Source: Natrinema longum
GTDB taxonomy: Archaea; Halobacteriota; Halobacteria; Halobacteriales; Natrialbaceae
DNA length: 64,000 bases
Direction: 5' to 3'
Assembly: GCF_017352095.1 (NCBI RefSeq)
Contig: NZ_CP071463.1
Coordinates: 310,001 to 374,000, forward strand
Shown: positions 24,260 through 33,320 of the stretch, in pieces
Layout of the letters: every line of letters starts with the position of its first letter
How positions within the stretch are numbered: the first letter of the stretch is position 1
Notes under the pieces: model-generated
Told to the model about the DNA's origin: nothing
The model's input: the letters and a program-made list of their open reading frames with translations, nothing else
Databases searched by the model: none
Translations under genes and position numbers: made by a program

Positions 24260-25657
24260 TTACCGGGCCGGTTCGACGTTCTGGTTCATCCGGAACAGGT
24301 TCCCCGGATCGTACTCGGCCTTGATCTCGGCCAGCCGATCGTGGTTCGCCCCGTAGGCGAGCGTCTCCTCGCCTTCGTCCTCGCTGATGAAGTTCACGTA
24401 GACGCCGCCGGTGGCGTACGGAGCCATCGCGTCGAAGAACGCCCGGGACCAGGCGATGCACTCCTCGTCCATCGCGGGGTCCTCCCAGCGCGTGTGGACG
24501 TTCATCGCGTATTTGGCGTCCCGGTGGGGGTACGCCGTCGCGTCCGAGGGCACGCGCGCCATTGCGCCGCCGAGTTGCCCGAAGAAGATCTCGGACAGCG
24601 GGGACGGGAGATCGGCTGCGTGCTCGACCGCGGTATCGATGGCCTCGTCCGAGAGTTCGCTGAAGTTGTGCGACTTCCAGTAGTTCCGGACCCCCTCGGT
24701 GAGCAGCGGATCGAACGACTGCTGGAAGGCCGCGTACTGGTGGGGGCCGACGGCATCGGCGATCGGGTCTCCGTACTCCCGGAGCGGAGCCAAGACCTCT
24801 TCTCCCTCCGTCATGTCTCCGGCGTAGAACGTCACGACGAGGACGACGCCGACGCCGTGGACGGCTTCTGGAAGGAACGGAAGGGGCGGTGCCTTCCGGA
24901 GGACGATCCAGGCGGCGGCTTCATCCGGTGCGTCCTCGTTGAAATCCCGGACGTGCCGGATGACGTCCCGTGCGTCCTCGCCCGCGTAGACGATCGGTCC
25001 CGAGAGGATTTCGGGACCGACCTCGTGGAGATCGAACTCGAAGGAGGTGACGACGCCGAAGTTGCCGCCGCCACCCCGAATCCCCCAGAAGAGATCCGCG
25101 TTTTCCGTCTCGCTCGCGTGACGCAGTTCGCCGTCGGCAGTGACGATATCCACGGAGCGCAGGTTATCCACCGTCATCCCGTCCCTGCGAGCCAGCCAGC
25201 CGAAGCCGCCGCCGAGCGTAAGCCCCGCGACGCCGGTCGTCGAGTTGATCCCGGTCGGCGTCGCCAGCCCGAACGTCTGCGCCTCGTGGTCGAAGTCGCC
25301 GAGGGTCGCTCCCGGCTCGACGCGAGCCGTCCGCTCCGCCGGATCGACGCGAACCGACCGCATCGCCGAGAGGTCGAGCATCAGTCCGTCGTCACAGACC
25401 GCGTTGCCCGCGATGTTGTGCCCGGCACCGCGAACCGCGAGCAGCATCTCCTGCTCGCGGGCGAAGTCCACCGCCGCGATCACGTCCGAGACGCCCATCG
25501 CTCGAGCGATGAGTGCCGGACGCTTGTCGATCATCCCGTTCCAGATCGCTCGCGTCTCGTCGTAGTTCGAATCCCCGGGACGGAGCAACTCGCCGTGAAG
25601 CCCCTCGCGGAATCCGTCTATTGCACCGTCGTCTACGGGTGTGGTTGCCACTGCCAT
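24260..25657 (-). CDS. FAD-binding oxidoreductase, berberine-bridge type
   Basis: This 465-residue flavoprotein of the PCMH/BBE family has LLAVRGAGHNIAG with the histidine for covalent 8-alpha FAD attachment near residue 80, GVAGLTLGGGFGWLARRDGM near 145, an NFGVVTSFEFDL motif near 195-210, and the berberine-bridge C-terminus (YDPGNLFRMNQNV). No Cys for bicovalent attachment is obvious. Family members oxidise sugars, alcohols or aromatic compounds with O2. A TATA-like ACTATATGC lies about 30 nt upstream of the start, after an AT-rich stretch. There is no secretion signal, so it is probably cytoplasmic. Confidence 0.9.
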   Translation of the reverse strand: MAVATTPVDDGAIDGFREGLHGELLRPGDSNYDETRAIWNGMIDKRPALIARAMGVSDVIAAVDFAREQEMLLAVRGAGHNIAGNAVCDDGLMLDLSAMRSVRVDPAERTARVEPGATLGDFDHEAQTFGLATPTGINSTTGVAGLTLGGGFGWLARRDGMTVDNLRSVDIVTADGELRHASETENADLFWGIRGGGGNFGVVTSFEFDLHEVGPEILSGPIVYAGEDARDVIRHVRDFNEDAPDEAAAWIVLRKAPPLPFLPEAVHGVGVVLVVTFYAGDMTEGEEVLAPLREYGDPIADAVGPHQYAAFQQSFDPLLTEGVRNYWKSHNFSELSDEAIDTAVEHAADLPSPLSEIFFGQLGGAMARVPSDATAYPHRDAKYAMNVHTRWEDPAMDEECIAWSRAFFDAMAPYATGGVYVNFISEDEGEETLAYGANHDRLAEIKAEYDPGNLFRMNQNVEPAR

Positions 25658-26023
25658 TATTACTCAGCGTTCGTACGCTTCGCTCGGGCATATAGTTTCA
25701 CATAATCAATAATTATAATAGGTCCGCCGACGGGAGAGACTCGAGAACAGGGAGGACCACGGGACGGCCTGCGGAGGGGTCCATCTATCCGGAAGACGGT
25801 AGCGATACCGGGAGGGGGCGAAAGATATTCGGGGAAAGCTTCACGTGTGGCTCACCGGGTTCTTGATTCGAACGCGTTCGGACAGCCCGAAAGAATCCGC
25901 CGGCGGTCACCGCGATCGTGCCGGCGATTCCCCCGCTCCTGTCGTGGAGCAGCCGTCCGAACCGGGTTTCGGATCGCCATCGGCAGGGGCGTATCGGAGG
26001 GACGCGTCGCCGCGCCAACTTTA

Positions 26024-26040
26024 TTTTAGGCTGGCCAAAA
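26024..26040. promoter_or_regulatory. Second, imperfect iron-box-like palindrome
   Basis: TTTTAGGC-TG-GCCAAAA has the same arms as the main site with one base missing in the right arm. Its centre is 34 bp before that of the main box, about three helical turns, consistent with two repressor dimers on one face. Confidence 0.5.
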
Positions 26041-26058
26041 TCGGAACGCATTTGTATA

Positions 26059-26074
26059 TTTAGGCGAGCCTAAA
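26059..26074. promoter_or_regulatory. Iron-box-like operator (DtxR/SirR type)
   Basis: TTTAGGC-GA-GCCTAAA is a perfect 7+7 bp inverted repeat, 4 nt before the ATG of the DUF5059/halocyanin gene and overlapping its TATA element (GTATATTTAG). The TTAGGC...GCCTAA pattern is that of metal-dependent DtxR/IdeR family repressors, which in haloarchaea respond to iron or manganese. A repressor bound here would block transcription. The regulator gene is not in the window. Confidence 0.65.
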
Positions 26075-26078
26075 AATT

Positions 26079-28547
26079 ATGCAACGGACGCGACGCGCGT
26101 GGCTGAAGGGCAGCAGCGCAGCACTCGTGAGCCTCGGGCTCGCCGGGTGTTCCGAGACGACCGACGGAGGGGACGCCGAACCCGACTCGACCGAAGGCGA
26201 GGGGGCCCCGGAGTCGTCCGACGAGGAATCGACGATCGCCGAACCGATCGAGACGGCCGTCGCCGCCGAGTGGAACGCGATGCGGGCCCGCCTGTGGGAC
26301 GCACTCGCGGTGGGACGGGCCGGAGAGACCGAGGCCGGCGCTGCCGTCGCCGAGCACACGTTCTCTCGGTTCGAGACCGCTACCGGCGAGTACAACGCCC
26401 ACGAACTCCTCGAGGAGACCGACGAATCTCGCTACGAGGAGTTCGAGGAGGCCCTCGGCGAACTTCGGACGGAGGGGCTGGAGCGAGGAGACATCGGTCG
26501 CACACGGGAGGAGGCCGTCATCGGAGACGAGCAACTCCGCGAGGCCCAACGGGCCCTCGTCGGCGAGCCGGCGTCGCGCGCGTTCGATCTTCAGGCGTTC
26601 GGGACGACGGTCGCCGATACCGTCGTGCTCGCGTCGGCCGGGGCCTTCGACGCCGCCGAAACCGTCGCGACCGACGCACTCGGGCGGTTCGAGGAGGCGG
26701 CCGTCCACGATGCGATCGAGGAGACGGACGCCGACGTCTACGAGCGGTTCGAAAGCGCCATCGAGAGCCTCGTTACGGCCGCCGAAACCGAAGACGTGGA
26801 GGGCGTCCGCTCGAGTGCGAGCGACGCGCTCGCGGCGGCCGTCGACGGCGGCTACGCGCTCGCATCCACCGAGGCGGCGGGTGCCGGGCAGCTCGCCACG
26901 TATCAGGCCCGGGGCTGGGACGCCGCCGCACTCGCGGGCTTGGGCGGGCCGTCGACCGCGTTCGCTCACGCGGCCGCGTTGAACGTCTATCGAGCGCGGG
27001 CCCACGACGCGGCCTGGCTCTTCGATCGCGGGCACCCGGATGCGGCAGCACGGATCGCGGAGAACGTCTTCGCGCACTTCGAGGGCGCTCGCGCACACGA
27101 GGCCCTCGAGGAGGCGAGCGAAGACGCCTATCACCGGTTCGAGGAGGACGGTCTGGACGCGCTCGCGACCGCCATCGAGAACGACGACGCGGCGGGAGTC
27201 ACGAGCGCCGTCGAGACGATCGACGACGGGCTGGTGACCGGGATCGACGCCCTGGGGACCGGCGTCGAGCCCGCGTTGCTCGAGGCGGGCTTCTTCAAAG
27301 TCCGGATCGAGGACGCGCTGGAACGGTATCGGCTCGGCAAGAACGAGGTCGCCGCCGAAACCGCCCGCGGGCTGTTCGAGCGCTTCGAGTCCAACGAGGC
27401 CGACTTCCACGAGACGCTCGAGGAGACCGACGAATCGCTCTACGAGACCTTCGAAGACGAGCATCTGAACGGGATCATCGAGGCGTTCGAGAGCGGCGAC
27501 GACGCGGCCGTCGACGACCACGCGACCGGGATCCGCGATCGCCTCCTCGAGTTCGAGACGACCGCCGGAACGACCGCGCAGGTGAGCGCCGTCGAAAGCG
27601 GGTCCATGGCCGCCCGTGTGTTCGACGCCGGCGTCCTGGACGTCCTCGGGGAGTCCGCTCGCGCTGAAACCGTCGTTCGCGACGCGTTCGAGCACTTCGA
27701 GAGCGGCGCGGGCGGGTTCCACGAAGCGCTCGAGGACGCCGATCACGACCGCTACGAGTCCTTCGAGCGCGCGCTCGGCGACGCTCGAGGTGCTGCCGAG
27801 AACGACGGGTCCGTCCCGGAAGCGGCCCGAACGTTCGACGAGCAGGCGCTCGAGGCGACGTACACCGTCGTGGCGTCCGCCGGTGGCTCGTACGGGGAGG
27901 CCGCCGCGTCGATCATGCGGGACGTCTTCGCGGAGTTCGAAGAAGCGCGCGTCCACGAGCCCCTCGAGGAAGCCGACCACGAGATCTACGAGAGTTTCGA
28001 AGCGGCGCTCGAGGACTACATCGCCGCCCTCGAGTCGGGGTCGGGAGTTGACGGGGCCGCCGAAACGTTCGCCACGGCGACGTTGCGGGCGCAGTTCGCC
28101 GTCGCCGGCGCGCCCGATGCAGCGCCGGGCGACGACGGCACGACCGGTTCCGACGGGGAGGCCGACGACGAGCCCGACCTCGAGAGCGGGCCGAACGTCG
28201 TCGAGGGCGTTCCCGACGACGCCGACCACGTCGTCGACATGCAGGCCGTCGCGTTCGAACCGGCGGAACTCACCGTCGAGGAAGGTGAGACCGTCGCCTG
28301 GACGCACGCATCGGGCGAACCCCACTCGGTGTCGGCCTACGAGGACGGGATTCCGAGCGACGCAACCTACTGGGCGTCCGGTGGGTTCGAAAGCGAGACG
28401 GACGCCCGCGAGGGCTGGGAGAACGGCCAGGGTGCGGTCACGTCGGGAGAGTCGTACGTCCACACGTTCGAGACGACGGGTGAACACGAGTACGTCTGTA
28501 TCCCCCACGAGGCCGCCGGAATGGTCGGAACGATCATCGTTGAATGA
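26079..28547 (+). CDS. DUF5059 repeat lipoprotein with C-terminal halocyanin domain
   Basis: This 822-residue surface protein has a Tat-type signal (RRAWLKGSSAALVSLGL) with lipobox LAGC near residue 25, an acidic linker, then at least six related helical repeats, each with a pattern H-E-x-L-E-E-x-D-x-x-x-Y-x-x-F-E (for example ELLEETDESRYEEFEEAL, AIEETDADVYERFESAI, TLEETDESLYETFEDEH, PLEEADHEIYESFEAAL), and a C-terminal blue copper domain (about 715-822) with ligands in GEPHSV and YVCIPHEAAGM. Halocyanins carry electrons. With an iron-type operator directly upstream, a role in metal handling or electron transfer at the cell surface is likely, but the function of DUF5059 is unknown. Confidence 0.88.
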   Translation: MQRTRRAWLKGSSAALVSLGLAGCSETTDGGDAEPDSTEGEGAPESSDEESTIAEPIETAVAAEWNAMRARLWDALAVGRAGETEAGAAVAEHTFSRFETATGEYNAHELLEETDESRYEEFEEALGELRTEGLERGDIGRTREEAVIGDEQLREAQRALVGEPASRAFDLQAFGTTVADTVVLASAGAFDAAETVATDALGRFEEAAVHDAIEETDADVYERFESAIESLVTAAETEDVEGVRSSASDALAAAVDGGYALASTEAAGAGQLATYQARGWDAAALAGLGGPSTAFAHAAALNVYRARAHDAAWLFDRGHPDAAARIAENVFAHFEGARAHEALEEASEDAYHRFEEDGLDALATAIENDDAAGVTSAVETIDDGLVTGIDALGTGVEPALLEAGFFKVRIEDALERYRLGKNEVAAETARGLFERFESNEADFHETLEETDESLYETFEDEHLNGIIEAFESGDDAAVDDHATGIRDRLLEFETTAGTTAQVSAVESGSMAARVFDAGVLDVLGESARAETVVRDAFEHFESGAGGFHEALEDADHDRYESFERALGDARGAAENDGSVPEAARTFDEQALEATYTVVASAGGSYGEAAASIMRDVFAEFEEARVHEPLEEADHEIYESFEAALEDYIAALESGSGVDGAAETFATATLRAQFAVAGAPDAAPGDDGTTGSDGEADDEPDLESGPNVVEGVPDDADHVVDMQAVAFEPAELTVEEGETVAWTHASGEPHSVSAYEDGIPSDATYWASGGFESETDAREGWENGQGAVTSGESYVHTFETTGEHEYVCIPHEAAGMVGTIIVE

Positions 28548-28689
28548 ATCTCCCACACTCCCGATGGGGGGAGTCGTCACCACCACGGGACGCCGGCCAT
28601 CGATCGGCCGACGAATCCGTTCGGTCGGGACTCCCGACGCCGAGGGACGGCCGAAAGCGATTAAGTAGCCACGCTCGAGAGGTGTAGGT

Positions 28690-29682
28690 ATGGTAACCTT
28701 CCTCTCCGGGGGCACTGGAACGCCGAAGCTGTTAGACGGCGCTGCAGCCGCGTTCTCGCCGGAGGAGACCACTGTCGTCGCCAACACCGGCGACGACATC
28801 GAGATCGGCGGGCTCTTCGTCTCGCCGGACGTCGATACGCTGTTGTTTCAGGGCGGTGGGATCCTCGACCGAGAGACGTGGTGGGGAATCGACGGCGACA
28901 CGCATCGGACCAACTCGGCACTGATGGACATCGCGTCGGCCGCGGGACTCCCCGAGGGGCCACAGTACCTTCCCGAGGAGAGACAGACCGACGGTCGGCG
29001 ACTCGCGAACTGGCGGCGCTTCTCGGGCGTCGCCGAGTTCATGACGATCGGCGACCGCGACCGGGCCGTCCACATCACGCGGACGAGCCTGCTCGACGAG
29101 GGCAAGACGCTGAGCGAGGCTACCGCACGGCTCGCGAGTGCCTTCGGCCTGACCATCGACCTCTTCCCGATGAGCGACGACCCCGTCGCCAGCCTCGTCC
29201 ACACGGACGAGGGGCTCATGCACTTCCAGGAGTACTGGGTCGCCCACCGTGGCGAGCCAGCCGTCGACACCGTCGAGTTCCGTGGCTCCTCGGACGCCGA
29301 GCCCGCCCCGGGCGTCCTCGATGCGCTCGAGGACACCGTCGTCATCGGTCCATCGAATCCGGTCACCAGCATCGGCCCGATGCTCGCGCTGCCGGGGGTG
29401 GCGGACAAACTCAGCCAGACGACGGTCGTCGCCGTCTCGCCGTTTCTCGGCGACGACGCCTTCTCCGGCCCCGTCGGCGACCTCATGGAAGCCGTCAACG
29501 CGGAGCCGAGCACGGAGGGACTGGCGACGGCCTACCCGTTCGCGGACGCATTCGTGATCGACGAGACCGACGGTGCCGAGTTCGACCGGCCGACCATCGA
29601 GACGGATATCACGATCGACTCCCGCGAGGACGCCCGCCGCGTGACCCGCGCGGTCGAAACCGCGATCGAGCGAGTGGACTGA
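28690..29682 (+). CDS. cofD: 2-phospho-L-lactate transferase (coenzyme F420 synthesis)
   Basis: This 330-residue enzyme joins the lactyl (or PEP-derived) phospho group to the deazaflavin FO, giving F420-0. The N-terminal [16 protein letters not shown] loop binds the nucleotide, [19 protein letters not shown] is the metal/FO region near residue 30-45, and [20 protein letters not shown] and VAVSPFLGD line the site. The length is normal for the family. A dihydrouridine synthase-like gene starts 2 nt after its stop codon, so the two are cotranscribed. Confidence 0.95.
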   Translation: MVTFLSGGTGTPKLLDGAAAAFSPEETTVVANTGDDIEIGGLFVSPDVDTLLFQGGGILDRETWWGIDGDTHRTNSALMDIASAAGLPEGPQYLPEERQTDGRRLANWRRFSGVAEFMTIGDRDRAVHITRTSLLDEGKTLSEATARLASAFGLTIDLFPMSDDPVASLVHTDEGLMHFQEYWVAHRGEPAVDTVEFRGSSDAEPAPGVLDALEDTVVIGPSNPVTSIGPMLALPGVADKLSQTTVVAVSPFLGDDAFSGPVGDLMEAVNAEPSTEGLATAYPFADAFVIDETDGAEFDRPTIETDITIDSREDARRVTRAVETAIERVD

Positions 29683-29683
29683 G

Positions 29684-30442
29684 ATGGCCACGAGCATCTC
29701 GTTTACGCCGCGACTCGCCCTCGCCAGCCTCAGCGGCGAGGCCGATTCCGACTGGGCACGGGCAGGCGCGGCGTCCGCGGGCGCTGCGTTCCTCGGCGGC
29801 ATCGCTCTCGATACGGCGTCGAGAGCGGCCGCTCGGAAACTCGTCGACCGCGAGCGCACCGAGTTCCTGCCCGACGATCCCCTCGCCTTCGTCGACCGCG
29901 AACTCGAGGCACTCGAGGACGCTCCCGTCCAGCCGGCGTTCAACGTCCGGAGCGCGACCGCCGAGCCGATCGCCGAGGCGGCCCGCGTCTGCCGGGATCG
30001 AGGCGCGTATCTCGAGATCAACGCCCACTGCCGACAGGCGGAACTCTGTGCCGTCGGCTGCGGCGAGACTCTCTTGCGAGACGGCGATCGACTCGCTGAC
30101 TACGTCGCCCGAGCGAGCGACACGGGAGCACTCGTCGGCGTGAAAGTTCGCGCGGAGGTTCCCGGCGTCGATCTGCCGGCGCTCTCGCAGCGACTCGAGC
30201 GGGCAGGGGCGGCGTTCGTCCACGTCGATGCGATGGACTCCGAGTCCGTGATCGCCGACGTGGTCGCGGCGACCGATCTGTTCGTGATCGCCAACAACGG
30301 CGTCCGCGACGAGGAGACCGTCCGCGAGTACGTCGCGTACGGTGCCGACGCGGTGAGCGTCGGTCGACCCAGCGACGACCCGGTCGTCCTCGAGCGCGTT
30401 CGAGACGCGGTGGAGCGACGGCTCGGGATCGAAGCGAACTGA
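29684..30442 (+). CDS. tRNA-dihydrouridine synthase-like protein
   Basis: The 252-residue FMN-type TIM barrel has ISFTPRLALASLSGEAD in place of the usual APM motif, INAHCRQAELCAVGCG in which the conserved catalytic Cys follows the N-A-H (the N-x-x-C-P-x motif of Dus is modified), VGVKVRAEVPG with the FMN Lys, and FVIANNGVRDEETVREYVAYGADAVSVGRPS at the phosphate site. Archaeal Dus proteins reduce uridines in the tRNA D-loop. It is shorter than bacterial Dus (about 320), lacking the C-terminal tRNA-binding helix domain, so the target may differ. It is in an operon with cofD. Confidence 0.8.
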   Translation: MATSISFTPRLALASLSGEADSDWARAGAASAGAAFLGGIALDTASRAAARKLVDRERTEFLPDDPLAFVDRELEALEDAPVQPAFNVRSATAEPIAEAARVCRDRGAYLEINAHCRQAELCAVGCGETLLRDGDRLADYVARASDTGALVGVKVRAEVPGVDLPALSQRLERAGAAFVHVDAMDSESVIADVVAATDLFVIANNGVRDEETVREYVAYGADAVSVGRPSDDPVVLERVRDAVERRLGIEAN

Positions 30443-30680
30443 GACGAATTATCTGCGGCGGCTCTCTCGTCGGCGTCTCCTGTTCGCTCGTCGGTGGACC
30501 GCTCGAGTTAGTCGGCGGTGAGCGTGCGGGATGTGCTTGTAAGCGGTTCCCCACACTCGCGATGCGCCGTGTGTCTCTCCACCCACCGCCGGAGACCGGC
30601 GGGAGACAGCCACGGCTTGCCACCGACTGTCCGAAGAACGCGACTGTCAGGAGAACGACCCCCGACACGTCGTCCGACGA

Positions 30681-31025
30681 TTACAACGGTGCGCCGACCA
30701 GTATCAGTTTTGCACGCTCATCGCCTCGATTGTGGAGCTGGCGCGGTTCCTCGGCGTCGAGTCGGATCGCCTCGTCGGCCTCGAGCGTTACCGTCTCGTC
30801 GGCGGCCGTCAGGTCGACGTCGATCGTCCCTTCGACGACGTAGTAGACCTCCTCTTGGCCGGAGTCTGCCTCGTCGTGTTCCATCCCCTTCCCGTCGGGC
30901 TCGAGTTCGAGGACCGACATCCCCAGCTCTTCGGTCCCGAGTTCGCTCTTGAGAAACCACATGCCACCCCACTCGTCGTCGATGACTGACTCCGGGTCGG
31001 TCTTCGCAACGACGTCGTAGCTCAT
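30681..31025 (-). CDS. Small cupin domain protein
   Basis: The 114-residue single-domain beta-barrel has a cupin motif 1 with the metal ligands in MEHDEADSGQEEVYYVVEG (about residues 48-66) and a second motif near HNRGDERAKLILVGAPL. Such proteins bind a divalent metal or small ligands, and many have no known activity. ATTTACGG (minus strand, about 31048-31055) is 25-30 nt before the ATG at 31025 and serves as a TATA box. The frame upstream is antisense to nothing known and was not used. Confidence 0.88.
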   Translation of the reverse strand: MSYDVVAKTDPESVIDDEWGGMWFLKSELGTEELGMSVLELEPDGKGMEHDEADSGQEEVYYVVEGTIDVDLTAADETVTLEADEAIRLDAEEPRQLHNRGDERAKLILVGAPL

Positions 31026-31190
31026 GGGCGATAGTTCTCGCTTCGAGCCGTAAATCCTTGGGACGGCGACCCAACAGAACGGGCCGCCGCCAGAGCCCCG
31101 ATTTTCGATGGGGGGCTTTCGGATCGAGTCGAATCCAATGCGGAAGGCTCTCCTGGCCTTTTTTGTTCCGGGTCGAAAACAGTAGGAACG

Positions 31191-31592
31191 ATGTACGAAT
31201 TGGTCCACCGATACGCACCGGCCAGTCCCGCGGGCCGAACTGCCGTCGCGATCATCGCTTCGGTGGTCGGTGTGCCGACGCTGGTGCTCGGACTCGTCGG
31301 ATTGACCGGCGACGTCGCTCTGGCAGCCCTGTTCCTCCTGGTCAGTGCCGTCACCCTCATCGTCGCCGGACAGTTGACGCGAGGCGTCGTTCGACAGGCC
31401 GAGGCCGCTCCCGATGGGGCCCCAACCGAGACGTCGACGACCGACTCGACGGAGAACCCGGTCGAAACCCTCCGACGGCGCTACGCAGCCGGTGACATCG
31501 ACGACGAAGAGTTTCAGTATCGTCTCGATCGACTCCTCGAGACCGAGGGGACCGACCGGCGCACCGACGAGCGAGAGCCCGTCCTGGAATGA
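31191..31592 (+). CDS. SHOCT domain membrane protein
   Basis: The 133-residue protein has two N-terminal helices (about 17-39 VAIIASVVGVPTLVLGLVGL, 44-64 ALAALFLLVSAVTLIVAGQL), an acidic/Thr-rich linker, and a short C-terminal SHOCT motif (ETLRRRYAAGDIDDEEFQYRLDRL) near 90-118. SHOCT is a small oligomerisation helix pair found at the ends of many haloarchaeal membrane proteins. Function unknown. Its TGA stop begins repeat copy C. Confidence 0.85.
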   Translation: MYELVHRYAPASPAGRTAVAIIASVVGVPTLVLGLVGLTGDVALAALFLLVSAVTLIVAGQLTRGVVRQAEAAPDGAPTETSTTDSTENPVETLRRRYAAGDIDDEEFQYRLDRLLETEGTDRRTDEREPVLE

Positions 31593-31650
31593 GACGGACT
31601 CCCGTCAGTCAGTGCCGGCACACCCGTGAACTGCCGTGTGGGTGCGCCGG
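31590..31650 (+). repeat. TGAGACGG 3'-end repeat, copy C
   Basis: TGAGACGGACTCCCGTC followed by AGTCAGTGCCGG matches the first 27 nt of copies B and D at 25 positions. The TGA is the stop of the SHOCT gene. A stem with 9 of 10 pairs, CCGGCACACC with GGTGCGCCGG, spans 31615-31650. A GACAGCAA stretch near 31715 resembles the far end of copies B and D (GACAGCAAACCG), so the element may extend to about 31730. Confidence 0.65.
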
Positions 31651-31748
31651 AACATCGGCACGGCAGACCGACGAGTCGGCCGCCCCGTGTCCGCCCCATC
31701 GGAGTCAGGACAGCAACTGGTAAACCGCACGAGAACGCACCGGAAACT

Positions 31749-32600
31749 ATGCGATCGTCGGCAGGGAACGCGGAACTGGCACTCCTCCTCGAGGTCGCGG
31801 GGACCCCCAAGCCGGGGAACGTCGACCGGCACCGAGACCTCGCCGACCTGTGCTTCGAACACTTCCTCGCCGGAGCGGTGGGTGCTCGCGACGGACTCGA
31901 GCTGGCGGCCGACGGCGCGGCGGTCGGCCCGGCGTTCGAACGAGCCGTCGACGGGATGGCCACACAGGACGGCGGCAACACCCAGTTCGGGGCGCTCCTG
32001 TTGCTCGTCCCGCTCGTCAGGGCCGCGCGAACCGAGCTCTCCCAGCCCGTCGTGGAGGCCACCGTCGAGGAAACGACCGTCGGCGACGCGGCGGCGTTCT
32101 ACCGCGCCTTCGAGCACGTCGACGTGGCCGTCGCCGACCCGCCCGACGACATGGCGGCCCTCGACGTCCGGCGTGGCGGGGACGCGATTCCAGAACTCGA
32201 GGCCCGCGGGCTGACGCTCTTCGATGTCATGGACCGGAGCGTTCCCGGCGACGACGTCGCTCGGGAGTGGGTCCGGGGATTCGACCGTTCGTTCGCGGCG
32301 GCCGAACGGCTCGCGGCGGCCGACGGCCCGATATCGGACCGGACCGCGGCGACCTTCCTCTCCCTGCTCGCCGAGCGACCCGACACCCTCGTCGCGACGC
32401 GTCACGACGAGGCGACCGCTCGATCGGTGACCGACCGCGCCGCGGCGCTGGTCGAAGCGGACGCCCTCGAGACGGACCCGAGCGCCGTCGAGGCCTTCGC
32501 CGAGGACCTCGTCGATCGCGGGATCAATCCGGGGACGACGGCCGACGTTACCGCGGCCGGACTGTTCATCGCGCTCGAGCACGAGGCGATCGACGTATGA
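31749..32600 (+). CDS. Triphosphoribosyl-dephospho-CoA synthase family (CitG-like)
   Basis: The 283-residue helical protein shows the family motifs LLEVAGTPKPGNVDRHRDLADL (substrate loop) at the N-terminus and GGNTQFGALLLLVPL near residue 78, plus a C-terminal DRGINPGTTADVTAAGLFIALE. CitG/MdcB proteins make the prosthetic group precursor of citrate or malonate decarboxylase/lyase, but no citrate lyase gene is present here, and archaeal members (COG1767) probably act in a different pathway. It overlaps a DUF447 gene by 4 nt, an association seen in other archaea and reported in bacterial C1 clusters. I used the ATG at 31749. Confidence 0.82.
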   Translation: MRSSAGNAELALLLEVAGTPKPGNVDRHRDLADLCFEHFLAGAVGARDGLELAADGAAVGPAFERAVDGMATQDGGNTQFGALLLLVPLVRAARTELSQPVVEATVEETTVGDAAAFYRAFEHVDVAVADPPDDMAALDVRRGGDAIPELEARGLTLFDVMDRSVPGDDVAREWVRGFDRSFAAAERLAAADGPISDRTAATFLSLLAERPDTLVATRHDEATARSVTDRAAALVEADALETDPSAVEAFAEDLVDRGINPGTTADVTAAGLFIALEHEAIDV

Positions 32601-33226
32601 CCGACGAGCGAGACGCCGTGGCGGAGGACACAGTGACCGACGGCGAGGACGCCGGGACGGGGCTCGCGGAGTGGCCCGTCGAGCTCTCGGGCGTCACCGA
32701 GTCGGTCGTGACCACGCTGGGCCCGAACGGACGCTGGAACGCCGCCGCACTCGGCCTCCACGCCGGCGACCCGGTCACCGCCCGGACGTGGGGAAACACC
32801 CGTACCCGCCGGAACTTCCACCGGCAGGGCGAGGGCTACGTGCAGTTCGTCGACGACCCCGTCGACTTCGCCGAGGCCGCCCTCTCGATCGTCGAGCACG
32901 AGGAGCCGATCCTCGCGTCCGCGAGCGCCTGGACCCGCGTGACCGTCGATCGGGTCGATTCCGGGACCGAGGGCGACACCGACTGGGAGGAGTGGACGCT
33001 TCGCCCCCTCGAGTCGACGATCGAGCGGGAAACCGTCCCGACGATCGACCGGGGGTTCGGTGCCGTCGTCGAGGCGACCGTCGCCGCGTCGCGACTCGCG
33101 GTCGAGGACTACGACGAGCGCGAGCTTCGAGACCGCCTCGCGTACTGTGCCTCGGTCGTCGACCGCGCCGGGGGACCGCGCGAACGCGAGGCGCTCGAGT
33201 GCGTGCGTAAGCACTCTTCTTGGTAG
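32597..33226 (+). CDS. DUF447 domain-containing protein
   Basis: This 209-residue protein matches DUF447 (a flavin-reductase-like split-barrel family): PVELSGVTESVVTTLGPNGRWNAAALGLH at the start and TARTWGNTRTRRNFHRQGEGYVQF near 60-85, then a second half with VDFAEAALSIVEHEEPIL and TIDRGFGAVVEATVAASRL. Fold relatives bind FMN; function is unknown. The ATG overlaps the stop of the CitG-like gene (ATGA), so the two proteins are probably made together and act in one pathway. Confidence 0.88.
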   Translation: MTDERDAVAEDTVTDGEDAGTGLAEWPVELSGVTESVVTTLGPNGRWNAAALGLHAGDPVTARTWGNTRTRRNFHRQGEGYVQFVDDPVDFAEAALSIVEHEEPILASASAWTRVTVDRVDSGTEGDTDWEEWTLRPLESTIERETVPTIDRGFGAVVEATVAASRLAVEDYDERELRDRLAYCASVVDRAGGPREREALECVRKHSSW

Positions 33227-33320
33227 GCACCGTCCTTCCTGGTAAGCAGCGATCGCTCGAGGTCACGTTCGATCGAAATTCGCCGGGCTCGGGACCGAGG
33301 ATCTACCCGATCGCAGACGG

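Larger units (their letters stand above)
25658..26078. promoter_or_regulatory. Divergent promoter region, FAD oxidoreductase and DUF5059 gene
   Basis: This 421-nt gap has no gene. The left end is the AT-rich promoter of the FAD oxidoreductase (TATTATAATTATTGAT on the minus strand, before about 25720). The right end carries two iron-box-like palindromes. Confidence 0.6.

Noticed and set aside
26070-28799. A 909-residue minus-strand frame over the DUF5059 gene
   Set aside because: It is rich in Arg and Gly, lacks any domain, and lies antisense to a gene with signal peptide, repeats and copper ligands. Long antisense frames are common in GC-rich DNA.
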